DNA from: Polytrichum commune
Lineage: Eukaryota > Streptophyta > Polytrichopsida > Polytrichales > Polytrichaceae
Direction: 5' to 3'
NCBI GenBank assembly: GCA_950295325.1
Contig: OX485806.1
Location: 26,348,001 to 26,412,000, forward strand
Length of the DNA stretch: 64,000 nucleotides
A program made the translations under genes and the position numbers. Below the pieces are notes generated by a model. That model was not told the origin of the DNA and ran no database searches. It worked only from the letters and a program-made list of their open reading frames with translations. Shown one piece after another: positions 1 to 12,051 of the stretch. Every line of letters begins with the position of its first letter. Position 1 is the first letter of the stretch.

Positions 1-180
1 ATGCTAAGAATTTTAGGCTCAATAGTTAACATAGTTGGGGGGACCTATATACCACTTAATTAGCACAGGAATCTTCACTTTGATACTGAATAAGATATCA
101 TATGAGCTCTAAAAATCATGAGGCAAATGGCTACGGGCATGATTTGGATTTGCTAATCATCTTGTACTAACTGCATATCT
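1..180 (+). repeat. Dispersed repeat family R1, truncated copy in ERGIC3 intron
   Basis: This stretch aligns by eye with parts of 36886-37175 and 42660-42845 on the same strand, and with the reverse complement of 39930-40250. Shared blocks are CTTCACTTTGATA, ATATGAGCTC and GATTTGGATTTGCTAATC. The copy is cut by the window edge. No coding potential is seen. Confidence 0.7.
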
Positions 181-617
181 TACTAAAAGTGGGTGCAGAG
201 AGAAAAATGAGTAAATTGCCTTACTGAAAACTGAGTTGTGAGAGCCTCTTGTGTTGGAGTCCAATTTCAAAATCTGGGTGTAACTCCTTGGAAAACCTCT
301 TTCAATCCGAAAAAGTTCAAGAGAAGTTTAGGATTTGAAATAGGGTGTGACCTATGGGGACCTGCCACCTTAAATCCTGCCTTGGCCTATGCAAGGCTAG
401 CTTGACCCACCAATCCCAGTATGACAAGCTAGAAAGTTGGTTTCTCTTATAGCATGTTAACTTATCCCTTAACAAAAGTTGGGGGCTTTATGGATAAGCT
501 CTCAAACCTACCTTCTATTGAACTCGCCCGGATTTTGACCCGGAGAATTTATGGATAACTCTATTATGGTCATACCAAGGATTTGATGTAGGGACTGTTG
601 GTTGGTGACTGTTGCAG
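181..617. other. ERGIC3 intron remainder, no feature seen
   Basis: This is intronic sequence before the splice acceptor at 616-617. I found no recognisable exon of the upstream ERGIC3 reading frame here, so the preceding exon probably lies left of the window. Confidence 0.5.
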
Positions 618-1924
618 GTGGTACCTACAGTATACACAGACATCTATGGCCGCAAAATAGCAAGCAATCAGGTTTGTGAAGCTAAATGCTCGGTATTAGT
701 ACACCATGGGCATTTGCATTTGATATCAGTACAGTTTTTGCACATGTTTGATGAGGCTTTAATCTTTTTCACTTAGGAATCGACTCAAACAATATTCGTT
801 TACACCTAAGAATCATTTTTGGGTGCTTGTGCAGTTTTCAGTAACTGATCACTTCACAGGAGGTGGACCGGGGGAGGGTCAATCTTTACCAGGCGTCTTC
901 TTTTTCTATGACCTGTCTCCTATCAAGGTTTGTTGTACTCTACTTTTTCTTTCCTATACGTACTTATGCATTGTTGGATACCACTTTTGGTGATATGGAA
1001 AAGTAAGTGTTCTGTTGCAGAACTTGCTTCTAGTTCATTGGTCAGTGGTGTTCTGTAGCTTTGGTCATGGCTTATCGTTTAAGCAGATTGTGCCTTTTAC
1101 CTACTCCATTGAGCCTAGCTTGTTAGAAAGAAATAATACTGTAATTTTTGTCTTTGATTTTGTGAACAGGTGAAATTTACAGAGAAAAGGATGTCCTTCT
1201 TGCACTTCATCACAAATGTGTGTGCTATTGTGGGAGGTAAGGACCTGCAGCAGACCTAAGAATATCAGTAGAAGTTAAGAGAGTCAGGCTCAATTATTCA
1301 TGGGCGTGGTTTTGTTTTGTTGACACATGCTTCTTTCTATTGTGGGTATTTTGTTTTCCATGATTGTTGACTGTCAGGTCTCAGATTAATAGTGTTTGAA
1401 TAAATATATGTAGCTGCTGGAAATTCTTGAAGAGTGAGGTGTGGGTGTTATTTGGTTACATTTCTTAAATTGAACACTTATATTTGATTGGTGTGTGGTT
1501 CAGTGAGGATGAAAGAACAAACACCATAATGACACATGTTTTAAAGAGATTGGACTATGTCTTCAAGTTTTATTAACTACTCCACACTCAATAATGAACA
1601 CAATTTGGATGATCTATGCATTCAGTTAAGGATTAACAAACATGCACTTCCAATAAACACAACTAAATCAGGGGAGGCTCGATTAACAATCCTATTTTTG
1701 CTGATGCTTCATCGTAGATTTGCTAATGCAATGCATGAAAACGAACTGAATAACCCATATACCTTAGATATCTGTGGTGTCTGAAGGGTCTAGATACAGT
1801 CAACTAACATGCTGTGATAATTTTGGCTGCAGGCATTTTCACGGTGTCAGGCATTATTGATGCTTTTGTATACCACGGCCACAAAACTGTCAAGCATAAG
1901 TTAGGATTAGGAAAATTAAACTGA
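618..1924 (+). CDS. ERGIC3: ERGIC3-like ER-Golgi cargo receptor, C-terminal four exons
   Basis: Only the last four coding exons lie in the window: 618-671, 835-927, 1170-1236 and 1833-1924 (TGA at 1922). They join in frame to 101 residues, and every intron has GT-AG ends. The first exon reads VVPTVYTDIYGRKIASNQ and the second starts FSVTDHF and ends FFFYDLSPIK. Both are hallmarks of the lumenal domain of ERGIC3/Erv46 proteins. The third contains the MSFLHFITNVCAIVGG start of the second membrane span, completed by the fourth (IFTVSGIIDAF), followed by a short basic cytosolic tail. Family members form the Erv41-Erv46 complex that recycles between ER and Golgi in COPI/COPII vesicles and retrieves lumenal cargo. 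The N-terminal membrane span and most of the lumenal domain are encoded upstream of base 1. Assignment is firm at family level; the exact paralogue is not resolved. Confidence 0.93.
1441..1760 (+). repeat. R1-related repeat, variant copy in last ERGIC3 intron
   Basis: It matches 48330-48610 on the same strand over most of its length. Shared blocks include ATATTTGATxxGTGTGTGGTTC, GACACATG, AAAGAGATTG and TTTTTGCTGxTGCTTCATC. It also resembles the left part of R1 copies elsewhere. It lies wholly inside the intron 1237-1832. Confidence 0.65.
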
Positions 1925-3726
1925 TCTATTTTCATGTTGAATGAACTGAAGTGGGCTTGGATTCAGGACACAAATTTGTGTGTTGCTTTTACACCTGAAG
2001 ACTCCCTATTACATACTGAGCCTTGAGTATCTGATGAGCTATTAAGTAAGCTTAGCACCTCATCTTGTATCCTTGTGCATCTTTTGTAAAATGGGCAGGG
2101 ATGTACCTTTCGACATGTGTACTGTAAAAACAAATGTGTTTTTGGTTTTAAGGGCTTTTTATCTTTCTATGACACTTGCAAGTGAATTTCTTGTCCCCTT
2201 CATGAGCATGGTTGTCACTGAAATCATGAACAGGAAAAGCCAAGAAGTAAATATCTCTTTGACCTAAGTGTAAGTTATGGCTTTGTGGTTCTCAACGGCA
2301 TTTTTTTTTGAACACTTTAAAGTGCCGAATTTATGGATGGTAAAGCCGAAGATGTCTGGGTGGTCAGTGGCAGTTTATCACAAACTTCTGCAGTTATTAT
2401 TGTGCTGTCTTCAAAGTTCAACATGCGAAAATGGGTGCACCATTTATAATTCTAAGTTCGTCTTAACAACAGACATGATAGTTTTTGGGGTGAGGTCTTC
2501 TGTTCATTACGAAGGATACCTATTCTTCTATAGAGCACTTGACAGACATTTAACTTATGCTGTGCTGTTTGTTGTGTAGGCCAAGACAAAAAAAATTGGA
2601 CCAGTATTTGGTCCACTGAATGCCTACTGTCAGAAAGAACTAACTTAATGATAAGCACAGAAAATTTCCTTCAATTTGTTATTTTATGAAGCAGTGCAAT
2701 TTGATATCATCAACCAGATAGTACCTAAGTAGTTGTTTCTGGAATAAAACATATTTTCATTACTTCGTATTCTTTTGCAAAAAGCCATCAACTGGATGTC
2801 ATGCTCAAAATAACAAAGACTATCATGCTACTTTACCTCATCGCATCATCTTCAAGATGATGATGGAGGTGAAAAGTGAATGATCATGATCCCACAAATT
2901 ACAATCACTAGAAACGAAACATCTTTCAAAAATTTGTCTGACTCGAGAGAGAACTTCCTGAACAAGATGATCAGCACTGCTGCGCCCACTTATTAACTTT
3001 GGAAGGATTGGTGCTCCAAGATGCTCCAAGACTCGACGAGCATCTTTCTGGAGAAGAAGAAAAAGTATAACTGAAGTTGAGGTACTATTTGACCGCTTTT
3101 ATGGTGCTAATCGCGGCGGTGAATATTCACCAGAAGTAGAATATTCTCTATCCCGAATCAAATGCTCTTGAAGCATATTCAAGGTAGGTACCGTGAAGAT
3201 CATGCCAACTTCGAAGATGAGCGTAGAAAACAGTCGTGGGTCGTACTCAATCAGATCCCACCAAGCAGCAGGCGGATCATTGTGACACGATGATTTCGAA
3301 CTTTGAATGATGGGGGTCTTTGCAAGGTTTTGAGTGCTTCCGAGTGTCTTCCTTTTGAAGCACAAGATGTAAACATCAAGTCAAAGAGACCGATCGGCTA
3401 ACTTGAAATCAATCGTCACAAGAGTTGCTGTCTTCCTAAATTTGGAACTGGAATCTCTTAACTGTGCTCCGAAATCGTTTTGGGTTTCTTCCAGGAGCCT
3501 AAGTTTGGATGTGTATGTGAACTTTTGGGCTTTTGAGTGCTCCTCCTCCTGTTTATGAAGCAGAAGATGATGATGTAAAGAGGCAAACCGACTTGTAAAT
3601 CCTCACAAGACGTGTCGTCTTCTCGATCGAAAACTAAACTTTTGGGTTTCGCCGTCTTCTCGATTCGAAACTGGAATTTTTGGTTTTTTAGTGGGTTAAG
3701 GTGGCATTCGCAGAAGCAACACAAAT
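1925..3726. other. Intergenic: ERGIC3 3' region and PAP upstream region
   Basis: There is no confident gene. A polyadenylation-like AATAAA lies near 2743, in plausible range for an ERGIC3 3' UTR. Segments 3310-3440 and 3525-3640 are diverged direct copies of each other, sharing TTTTGAGTGCTyC, GAAGCA.AAGATG and CACAAGA. Possible minus-strand exons at 2838-3365 are listed separately. Confidence 0.5.
2838..3365 (-). other. Possible minus-strand exon pair, product unknown
   Basis: Reading right to left, an open frame from 3365 contains WWDLIEYDPRLFSTLIFEV and ends near a GT at 3134-3133. A second open frame, 3048-2838, contains LEHLGAPILPKLISGRSS and HLVQEVLSRVRQIFERC, and is preceded by a pyrimidine-rich tract and AG at about 3049. 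If the donor after TCTG is joined to the AG in CCAGAAAG, the frames stay in phase. The residue composition looks protein-like rather than random, but I recognise no family and no start codon context. It could be the 3' end of an unrecognised gene, a gene fragment, or chance. Confidence 0.25.
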
Positions 3727-6700
3727 ATGTCGAAAGAGAAGCAGAGGAATCATGAGGTGGCCGAATTTGTGTTGGTTTTGTCAATGATGTTGTGTCTATG
3801 GGCGAGGGATGGAGAGGCGCACAAGCAAATTCATCCGCCAACCCTTCGGTTCAATTCGGATGGTGAATTCAAGATTATCCAGGTGGGAAGATTTATTGCC
3901 AGTTTTTCTTTTGCGCATCCTTTGACCTTCAAGGAGTCTTATGTTGGATCGATAGCATGCTAATTAAGCTGTGTCCGAAAGGTAAATTTGTCATTCATTA
4001 GAGTTATCCTCTACCTCAACATGATCATTCTCGATCGGGAGTTGGTTGTTATGGATACAATACCCTCCATGTTCGGTAAGTTTTCGGTGGATGCTTGGAG
4101 GTAGAATTGTGGGGTTTCAATGAAGAACATTCTATATTGCTTCAGTGAGGGTCGAACTCATTTTAGCATGCCAAGAGGTTCTAAAATGAGTTTGGCTTGC
4201 CATGACCCAAATGGGTTGCTCGCTATTTAAATTCAAACGGTACCTCCAAGGATACAACCGATTCCTGATATAGGGTCATGTTGAGGTAGAGGATTATCCT
4301 ATTTTACTCCAGTTTTTTGTGTTGGATCGATAGCATGTTAATTTGTGTTCGAAATGCAATTTATCATGTCATTCATTATGAATTCATGTGATGGTGTTGG
4401 TATAGGTGGCTGACATGCATTATGCGAATGGGGCATCGACGAAGTGCCAGGACGTGTTACCGGAGCAGTATGCAACATGCTCCGACCTCAACACAACGGC
4501 GTTCCTCCACCGTGTCATTTCGGAAGAGAGACCTGACTTTCTTGTCTTCACAGGTACTGAACTTACTTGAAAGGGGGTGCCTTAAACCTAAGGCCTTAAA
4601 CTTGGATCCCATCGGAACTCTGAGGTTAAGCCTCCTAATTCCGGAATTGTACTCGGATGGATCACCTTCCTAGTACTTGATTTCCGGTACACCCAGCCAC
4701 TACACTACACAGGTGCAATTTAATATTTCACTCACTTGAGAGAAAGAATGACATGTCGAAACCAATTTTTTTTCCATCTGCAAATCTTCTGTTCGCCGCA
4801 GTTTATCGCGTCACAAACGGACGCAGAAGAGGGGGATTTCTTCTTAAAGATGATCATCTCCAACATAACATCACATCTTTCTTGAAGGTGATATTTTCCA
4901 ACATAACGTCTTTCTTGAAGGTGATCATCTTCAGCATAATATAATGTAAGGTAACATAATATTTTTCTTGAAGGTGATCATCTTCGACGTGATATAATGT
5001 AACACAACATAATATCTTTCTTGAATGTGATCATCTTCGACATGATATAATGTAACAAAACATAATACCTTTCTTGAAGGTGATCATCTTCGACATTATA
5101 TAATGTAACACAACATGATATCTTTCTTGGATGTGATCATCTTCAACATAACAAAATGTAACTTAAAATAATACTTTTCTTGAAGGTGGTCATCTTCAAC
5201 ATGACATATTACCTTTCCTTTGCAGGAGACAACATAATGCAAGAAGATTGTGAGGATGCCATAGCCTCGATGAACATGGCCTTCGCTCCAGCGATTGAAT
5301 CAAAAATTCCTTGGGCCGCGGTGCTCGGGAACCATGACCAAGAAGGCAAACTATCTCGAGAGGATGTGATGTCTTACATTGTCAGCATGGATTACACAGT
5401 CTCCCGAGTGAATCCAAGTCGTGACGATGGGTGCCGTCCCCTCGATGGGTTCGGAAACTACATCCTCAACATCTTTGGGCCGGCAGGATCGTTGCAGGAG
5501 AATAAAAGTATGATGAATTTGTACTTGGTGGATAGTGGTGACTACTCGAATCTCATGCAAATCCCAGGCTATGGTTGGATACATGAGACTCAGGCAACTT
5601 GGATTCGGAAATCCTCCAAGAAACTACAGGTGAATTCTTATTCTTGTTCTCTGTGGGGTTCGGTAAATTAAGGTTTAATGAGTCATCTGCTGGTTGAATG
5701 AACTTGAGTCCCATCAAGTTGGCATGAAGAACATTCGTTGTTGTTGCATGCAAATTCCAGTTGAATTTTAAGTCGAGTCGGAGTCAAAATTAAAGGAATC
5801 GTCTACTGGAATCTGAATGTGCAAGAGTTCATGACTGGGGTCTAGGGTTTAAAGTTGCACATTTACAACACATTGCAAACATTGCGATTCACAAGTGCTC
5901 GTTTCGTGAGTTTTCGGGATGTTGGCCACACTTTGTTTGGTCTCGAGAGGACCGTAACTCTGAAATCGAGGCTCAGAAATAGACTGAAGAATATGAAAAG
6001 ACCATGCGAATCAATAAGGTCTGACAATGAGCATCTGTGGGAATTTTTTATGACAGTCGGCTTACATGAAGAAAGCACCAGCAAAGCCCCAGCCTGCACC
6101 GGCATTAACATATTTCCACATCCCACTGCCAGAATACAGCCTTCTGGCACCCACAAATTTCACTGGGGTCAAGCAGGAAACCATCTCCTCAGCAAGCATC
6201 AACTCAGGGTTTTTGACCACCCTGCTAGAGGCTGGAGATGTGAAAGCAGCATTTGTGGGTCACGACCATGTCAACGATTTCTGCGGTGATGTTCATGGTA
6301 AACTCAAAACCCTAAACCCTACACCCTCTTTCTTAGCTCAATTTTCTTTGGTTGTCCACATTCTTGTGTGTGCCTGCATCTTTGGTGTGTATTGCGAGTA
6401 GAAGAACATCTCCTCAATTGCAATCGATCTTCTCCTCTCTTAACATTTTCTTTATTTTTCCCTAAGTCCTCATGTATTTTTCTCAACATCCGATCAGTTC
6501 ATGGTGAAGCTATGACTACAAATCTGAGCCCTTACCTCAACATGCTTTGTTGGGTTGTACACATTCTTGTGTTTGCATCTTTGATATGCATTGCGAGTGG
6601 GAAAATAACACCTACTCACTAGCGATCTGATCTTCTCCCTTATAATTTTCTTCATTATTTTCCTCAAAAGTTTGCATACATTTCCCTCAACATCTACTCA

Positions 6701-8069
6701 GTTCATGGTAGAGCTATAACCACAAATCTGAGCTCTTACCCCAACTTGCTTAATCTGGTTGTACACATTCTTATGTCTGTGTCTTTGTTTTGTATTGTGA
6801 GTGGGAAAATCATCACCTATTCACTTGCAATCTGATCTTCTCATCCCTTAGATTCTCTTCTTTATTTTCCTCAAATGTTTGCATACATTTTTCTTAACAT
6901 CTGTTCAGTTCATGGTATAGCTATAACCACAAATCTGAGCTCTTGCCTCAACATCCTTTGGTTGTTGTACACATTCTTATGTCTGCGTCTTTGATTTGTA
7001 TTGTGAGTGGGAAAAAAGAATTTACTCACTTGCAATCTGATCTTCTCCTCTCTCATCATTTTTTTTGTAATTTTCCTCAAATGTTCGCATACAATTTCCT
7101 CAACATCCATTCAATTCATGGTAAAGCTATGACCACAAATCTGAGCTCTTGCCTCAACATCCTTTGGTTGTTGTACACATTCTTATGTCTGCGTCTTTGA
7201 TTTGTACTGTGAGTGGGAAAATAGCATCTACTCGCTTGTAATCTGATCTTGTCTTCTCTTATCATTTTTTTTTTGTACATTTTCTTCAACACCTATTCAT
7301 TTCATGGTAAAGCTATAACCTTAAATTTAAGTTCGCTCTTACCTAATGGTGCTTTGGTTGTTGTACACATTCTTACGTCTGCATCTTTGATACGCACTGG
7401 GAGTGGAAATAACATTATCTTCTCACTTGCAATGTGATCTTCTCCTCCCTTTAACATTCTCTATTTCATTTTCCTGAGCATGTCAGTGCCTATGAACCGA
7501 ACAGTGCCCTTTTTTGATGGACATATGTTTCTGCAGTGTCTTGTTTTCGTTTCCATTCATTGTCATGGTCAATTTGATGATACTTTAAGGATGACTTAAA
7601 CCCAAGACCTTAACCTAGATCCCATGGGATCACCGAGGCCAAGGCCAGAATAGTGCTCGGAAACAGAAAATAGAAAATAGTGCTCAAGATAGTGAAAGGA
7701 GACAGTAGTCTTAATCTCGTGATGTATATTTCGAAATTACATATAGAATTAGACTAAGTAGAAGATGAAGCAACACCACAATTCACTTCGGTGGCAATGT
7801 TGGAGTCATCTCTCTGATTGTGCTTTTGGACCTCCAATGTGGGATTTGCAGGGGTGAAGTTGTGTTATGGAGGAGGGTTTGGCTATCATGCATATGGTAA
7901 GGCTGGATGGGACCGACGAACCCGAGTGGTTGTGGCTGCCCTCGAAAAGGATGGAAATGGTGATTGGCAGGATGTGCACTCGGTTGTCACGTGGAAACGC
8001 TTGGATGACAAGAAGTTCAGTACCATCAATTCTGAAACCGTTTGGACGAAGACAACAAGCAACTTGTGA
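3727..8069 (+). CDS. PAP29: Purple acid phosphatase, PAP29-type (probable metallophosphoesterase)
   Basis: Five exons, 3727-3882, 4406-4553, 5226-5629, 6057-6297 and 7852-8069, join in frame into 388 residues, the usual length of this subgroup. A hydrophobic stretch at residues 13-25 followed by REGE-like polar sequence suggests a secretory signal. Metal-site motifs appear in order: VADMHYANG (Asp55, His57), TGDN (102-104), GNHD (136-139), FHIPLPEY (256-263) and GHDH (304-307). The second motif lacks the Tyr of classical purple acid phosphatases, as is typical of PAP14/16/28/29, which databases call 'probable inactive' although other metallophosphoesterase residues remain. Family members are extracellular or vacuolar phosphomonoesterases linked to phosphate use. 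The C-terminal block CYGGGFGYHAYGKAGWDRR is a subgroup hallmark. Introns 1, 2 and 4 carry a MITE, a 53-bp array and a 205-bp array. Confidence 0.93.
4017..4293. mobile_element. PIF/Harbinger-type MITE in PAP intron 1
   Basis: The terminal inverted repeats are TCCTCTACCTCAACATGA at the left and its reverse complement at the right, with TTA immediately outside both ends (4014-4016 and 4294-4296). A 3-bp TTA duplication is the signature of PIF/Harbinger insertion. The 277-bp element is non-coding and has a second, inner inverted pair around AACTCATTTTAG and CTAAAATGAGTT. Flanking sequence at about 3940-4005 and 4320-4380 is a direct duplication (GTTGGATCGATAGCATG). Confidence 0.8.
4575..4720 (+). 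repeat. Dispersed repeat family R2, partial copy in PAP intron 2
   Basis: The order of blocks matches 45335-45480 and 7597-7660: CCTTAAxCTxGGATCCCAT, GAGGTTAAGCC, GAATxGTxCTCGG, then an ACCTTC... segment. This copy is the shortest of the three. Confidence 0.55.
4853..5215 (+). repeat. 53-bp tandem array filling PAP intron 2
   Basis: About seven copies of a unit containing TTTCTTGAAGGTGATCATC followed by TTCGACATGATATAATGTAA. TTCTTG recurs at about 4880, 4912, 4964, 5018, 5071, 5123 and 5176. The array stops roughly 10 bp before the splice acceptor at 5224-5225, and the last unit merges into the polypyrimidine tract. Confidence 0.85.
6291..7480 (+). repeat. ~205-bp tandem array in PAP intron 4 that repeats the 5' splice site
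   Basis: The true exon 4 end is GTTCATG|GTAAAC, with GT at 6298. The same TTCATGGT string recurs with GT at 6504, 6708, 6915, 7121 and 7307, i.e. steps of 206, 204, 207, 206 and 186 bp. Each unit also carries GTTGTACACATTCTT, TTTGATxTGxATTG, ATCTGATCTTCTC and CAAATCTGAGC blocks. The repeated unit therefore begins with a copy of the exon-intron junction. Confidence 0.9.
7590..7830 (+). repeat. Dispersed repeat family R2 in PAP intron 4
   Basis: It shares with 45335-45770 the order AAGACCTTAACCTxGATxxCATGGGA, GTGCTyG, then GATGAAGCAACACCA, TCACxxCGGTGGCAA and GAGTxATCTCT. Both copies lie on the transcribed strand just upstream of a 3' splice site. It has no coding content and its termini are not defined. 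Confidence 0.6.
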
Positions 8070-11020
8070 GAAAAAGGATTTCCTACCAATTTGGAACTCT
8101 AAATGCTTGTAATTATCAGCCACAATTAGTATATATGTCTATAGGTCTCTTGTATATTGAGTTGTTATCGAGATGCTTAAGAGCATCATTCGATCCAAAT
8201 GTAACATGAACATTCAATCTGTCAACACCTGGAAAATTATGGTTATATTTTGATTGTGCTGCTTCATTTGCATTGAAGTTTGTGGATAATTGCACAATTA
8301 GCATACAAGTCCAACAGCACACACCTCACCTCAAAAACACAAATTTGCAAATCTATCACTGTGGTAGATTTACAGATATTTCCTTCACACAGGATGTGTG
8401 CTCTGGTTTTAGAATTCTCCTAGTGCATCACATATTACATGAGTTCCAATTTGAAGACTGACCGATGCATTCTATGGACATGCCACCACTTTCACACATG
8501 CCTGAATCAAAAGCTTTTCTCTAATTGGTAAGTAAAGAATCAAATGGATCTCAATACTGTAACTTCCCCTTGAGAAATATTACAGCAATAATTGAACCAA
8601 TTGAACCAATTGAGGTTTTAAAGCCTCTGCATGTTGCAATGGTTTCAGGTTGCAGGTTTGATGGGAGTTGCTGAACGATGACCGGAAATTGTGCGACTTC
8701 AAAAAGGGACTAAGATCCAGTGTTCCCAAATTCCAGCTTCCCGAAGGTCCAATGACATCACATGCCATTTAAGCCACTTATGTGATCATATGAAGAATGA
8801 AAATTTGCAAGCTGTGGAGGGCTGATGAACATGCAGAAGGGGACAAGCCAAAGGTTTTTCAGCAAGCTTCGACATCTTGCTGGGAATTGAACCAATGCAT
8901 CACTCATGATCCTTTTGAGTTACCTCCGTCAGTCCAGTCTGTTGCCTTTTAAACAAAATATGCATTTTTGGCACTGCCCAATGAAATGACATGAATTCTA
9001 AGTCTGGAGTGCCAAAAGGCTTATGGGACTAAAAGTGCATTAAGATGGTGTGGAACATGCTAATTTCCTAGAGTATCAGAGTGCAGTAGCTGTGAGATCG
9101 AGGCTAATATCAACTGAATGGTACAATTGGAAGAAAGACTTAAGACTACCTAGTACTACATTCTCATGTAGTGAAGGGAACTTATATGTGATGGAGTTGT
9201 AGAGAGGACACTCCAACACAAAGTTTGCGTCATTTTGAGTTACACTGTCAGAGCAAAAACAACATAATCCCTTATCTCAAGGGATTGGGATGGTTAACCA
9301 TTGGCCAGTTTCAATGACAAGTCTATGATTCGAAGTGTAGTAAGCAACAACCATTGTGTGTTGGTGTTGGTGTCAACAATTGCTTCAAGTACGATTCACA
9401 TTCATAGTTGAGAAAGTCCTTGAGGAGGAGCTAGTCTAGTTTCCTTCATGTGGTGGAAAGAGTTCCACTCTGTAATAAGAAAGGGCACCTTCAGAGCATC
9501 AGATTTGATTTTTGGTATATGTTTGATGGTGTTGGCTCAACAATTTGTACCTTGAAGAATTCTAGACATCAATGAGCACAAAGAGACCACCTCTGTTATG
9601 ATGTAATAGCATAACTTAGCTGTGGCGAGCTTTGACATCTTGTTGAAAGTTGGAACCAGTGCATCACTCATGATACTTGTGGGTCATCTCGTCTAGTCCA
9701 ACATGTTGCCTTTCAACAGTTGGCATTTTGTCATTGCTCGATGATAATTGTTTCATGGTGTTGGTTCAGTGATTCCTACCATGAAGAACACTAATGAGCT
9801 CAATCTATATTCAAGGGTGAAGTGTCTCTCAGTCACAAAAAAAAAATCCCAATTGGTGCTCTCCCTCATGTGAATCTCTCTCTCGTGAAAGAATCTACCC
9901 TTGTGATGAAAAACTAACCCTAACAAAAAAATGACTTTAGGGTTTGGTAAAAGCTACAATGACAAGTGTTCACTGTAGATCTGCATCTATGAATCTATGG
10001 TCAAGAAATTTACCTAATGTTATAACAATAGAAACCATGAAAGCTTTCATTCATAGTTTACGCAGTAGTTGTGGCTTACCTTAAGTAAACCATGAGATTA
10101 GGTTAAGTAGTGAAGACTAGTAAAGGTGGAAGGAGCATGTAACATGCCACAAAGTTCAGTCTCGCATGGTTCAAATGGCTAAAGAATAGGTAGAATACTC
10201 AATGGTGGTATGTGTATTCATTGATACAAATTGATTGTTTATGCTAAACATGATTATGTGACATAAAAAACAATTGGGTTATGTTGATATTTACCTCGTG
10301 TACATTACTAGCCCTCTCTGTGGATTTGGTTGGTGGCATGGGCATAGGTGAAGCAGTCCCTGTACAAATTTGGCAGCACTCTTAAGTTTTGTATCTCATC
10401 TTTCTTCAAGTTTTTTGTATGTTGCTTAGGTATTCTACAAGACAATTTCAAATACAAAGCATACGGATTTGAGGCAAACACTTGAAGCACTATTGAATTT
10501 GTCTTGCACATTTTTTGAACTTGAGCATGTAAACTTTGGATATTTAGCACAACTTACCTAAGCATAAAGAGGGTAAATCCCTGATAGGATGATAATTGAG
10601 GCTGTAACTTTTTACTTCGTGGAGACAAACTTATATGAGAAATCACCAAGTTAGGAAACATAGTTGGATAGAGATTTTCTTTGTGCGATGGTCCCATCTA
10701 CCCTCCCGAGTTTGAAGGGATACACATATATGTAGGAGATTGAGTTGCTCCTAAACAAGAGGATGTGCTAAGAAGTGACTATGCTTGAAAGTAAGCATAG
10801 AATTGCTCAATAAATACCCAACTCTCTATATAGACTAATTTTTTTCTTCCATTTGCAAACTCTTAGTAACCAACTATGGAGAGTATTGTCCATGGGTTGA
10901 GTATTACAATTATCACAGCTTTGCTCCCTAAAAAATGTCACAATGAGGGCCAACATTCATATTGCCTAAGATAGTCGCACCTATTTGTGACACTTTGGCA
11001 AGGTTGGATACTTACAGTCA
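8070..11020. other. PAP 3' flank and unassigned DNA with an internal duplication
   Basis: No gene recognised. Segment 8862-8955 is repeated in diverged form at 9628-9728, sharing GACATCTTGxTGxxAxTTG and GTGCATCACTCATGAT. A GTGTTGG...CAACAATT block recurs near 9365, 9525 and 9755. These look like remnants of a larger direct duplication. The start of the region should contain the PAP 3' UTR. Confidence 0.5.
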
Positions 11021-11028
11021 CGGGTAGA

Positions 11029-11538
11029 TCACTTAGTGCATTTTAAAAACGACGTGCGGCATAATATAGAGAGGATTAAAATCATTTGAAATAAAAATTA
11101 TAAAGGAATTCCAAATAATGAAGGGGCCATTAAATGTAGACAATCCCATTATAAGTAAGTTAGATGGACATAAAACGTGGGCCATTATTTTTTTGTAAAA
11201 TTAATACAGGGGCTGAAGATAAGGATCCTAGAAGGTATGTTTAGTATGGTATATAAATGGGTTTAGGACTCACAGGGATGGATGATAATTGGGATTTCTG
11301 TCTGTCCAAAAATTAATGAAAAGGGAACGCGCCATCGTTAAAAGGAATATAGAGTACAAAAAATTGCAGTGACTTGGACAATATAAGTAATGGAAGGGTG
11401 CAAACAAATGAGCCATTTTTGAAATTTAAGTAATTATAGGGAAGCTTTAATTCAACCCTTGAAGGTAAATAGCCCCAAAACAAAAAAAAACCCCAGCGCA
11501 CGTGGTGCACAAAAATGCCTTAGAGTGATCTACCCGTG
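11029..11538 (+). mobile_element. hAT-type MITE, copy A, with perfect 8-bp target duplication
   Basis: The 510-bp element begins CACGGGTAGATCACT and ends with the exact reverse complement AGTGATCTACCCGTG. The 8-bp sequence CTTACAGT flanks it on both sides (11021-11028 and 11539-11546). The 8-bp duplication and CA-GG-type ends fit the hAT superfamily. There is no transposase frame, so it is non-autonomous. It is homologous in reverse orientation to 17424-17922. Confidence 0.9.
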
Positions 11539-12051
11539 CTTACAGTGATCCAATTTATGTGTCGATCATCTCCTTGGATTAGCCTTTCAAAGTGGATTTG
11601 ATTAAAAAGTGATGTGACTAAAGATACTTGAATTGCACCTCAATTCTTGAAGAATTTCTCAAATCAAAATGCTCCAAAGCATGTTGTGTTCATTTAGGGG
11701 CATTGGTTTGTGCTAGTGCCCGTCTCTAAGGTCTTGCCGTACCTTTGGCACGGGATGTAGTACTTCTTCAATAACCTATGATGGTATTGCTTAAAACCTC
11801 ATGATTGTGAGAATGTGGGAGCACAAGTGACAAACCACACTTGCTTACAATGCCTTATATATGGTTCATTTCACTATAAATTTTACAAATTCATGACCCT
11901 ACCTCAATTGGAGCCTCCACTTACTGATTCTAGGATGATGTGTTGCCCGATAAACTTGTTGCATGTGCACATAAGTTTGTTATGTCTCCACTTGATTCTT
12001 AGTTTTTCAAAAACCATGTGACATATGCTATGTGTCCAGTTTAAGTGTCTA

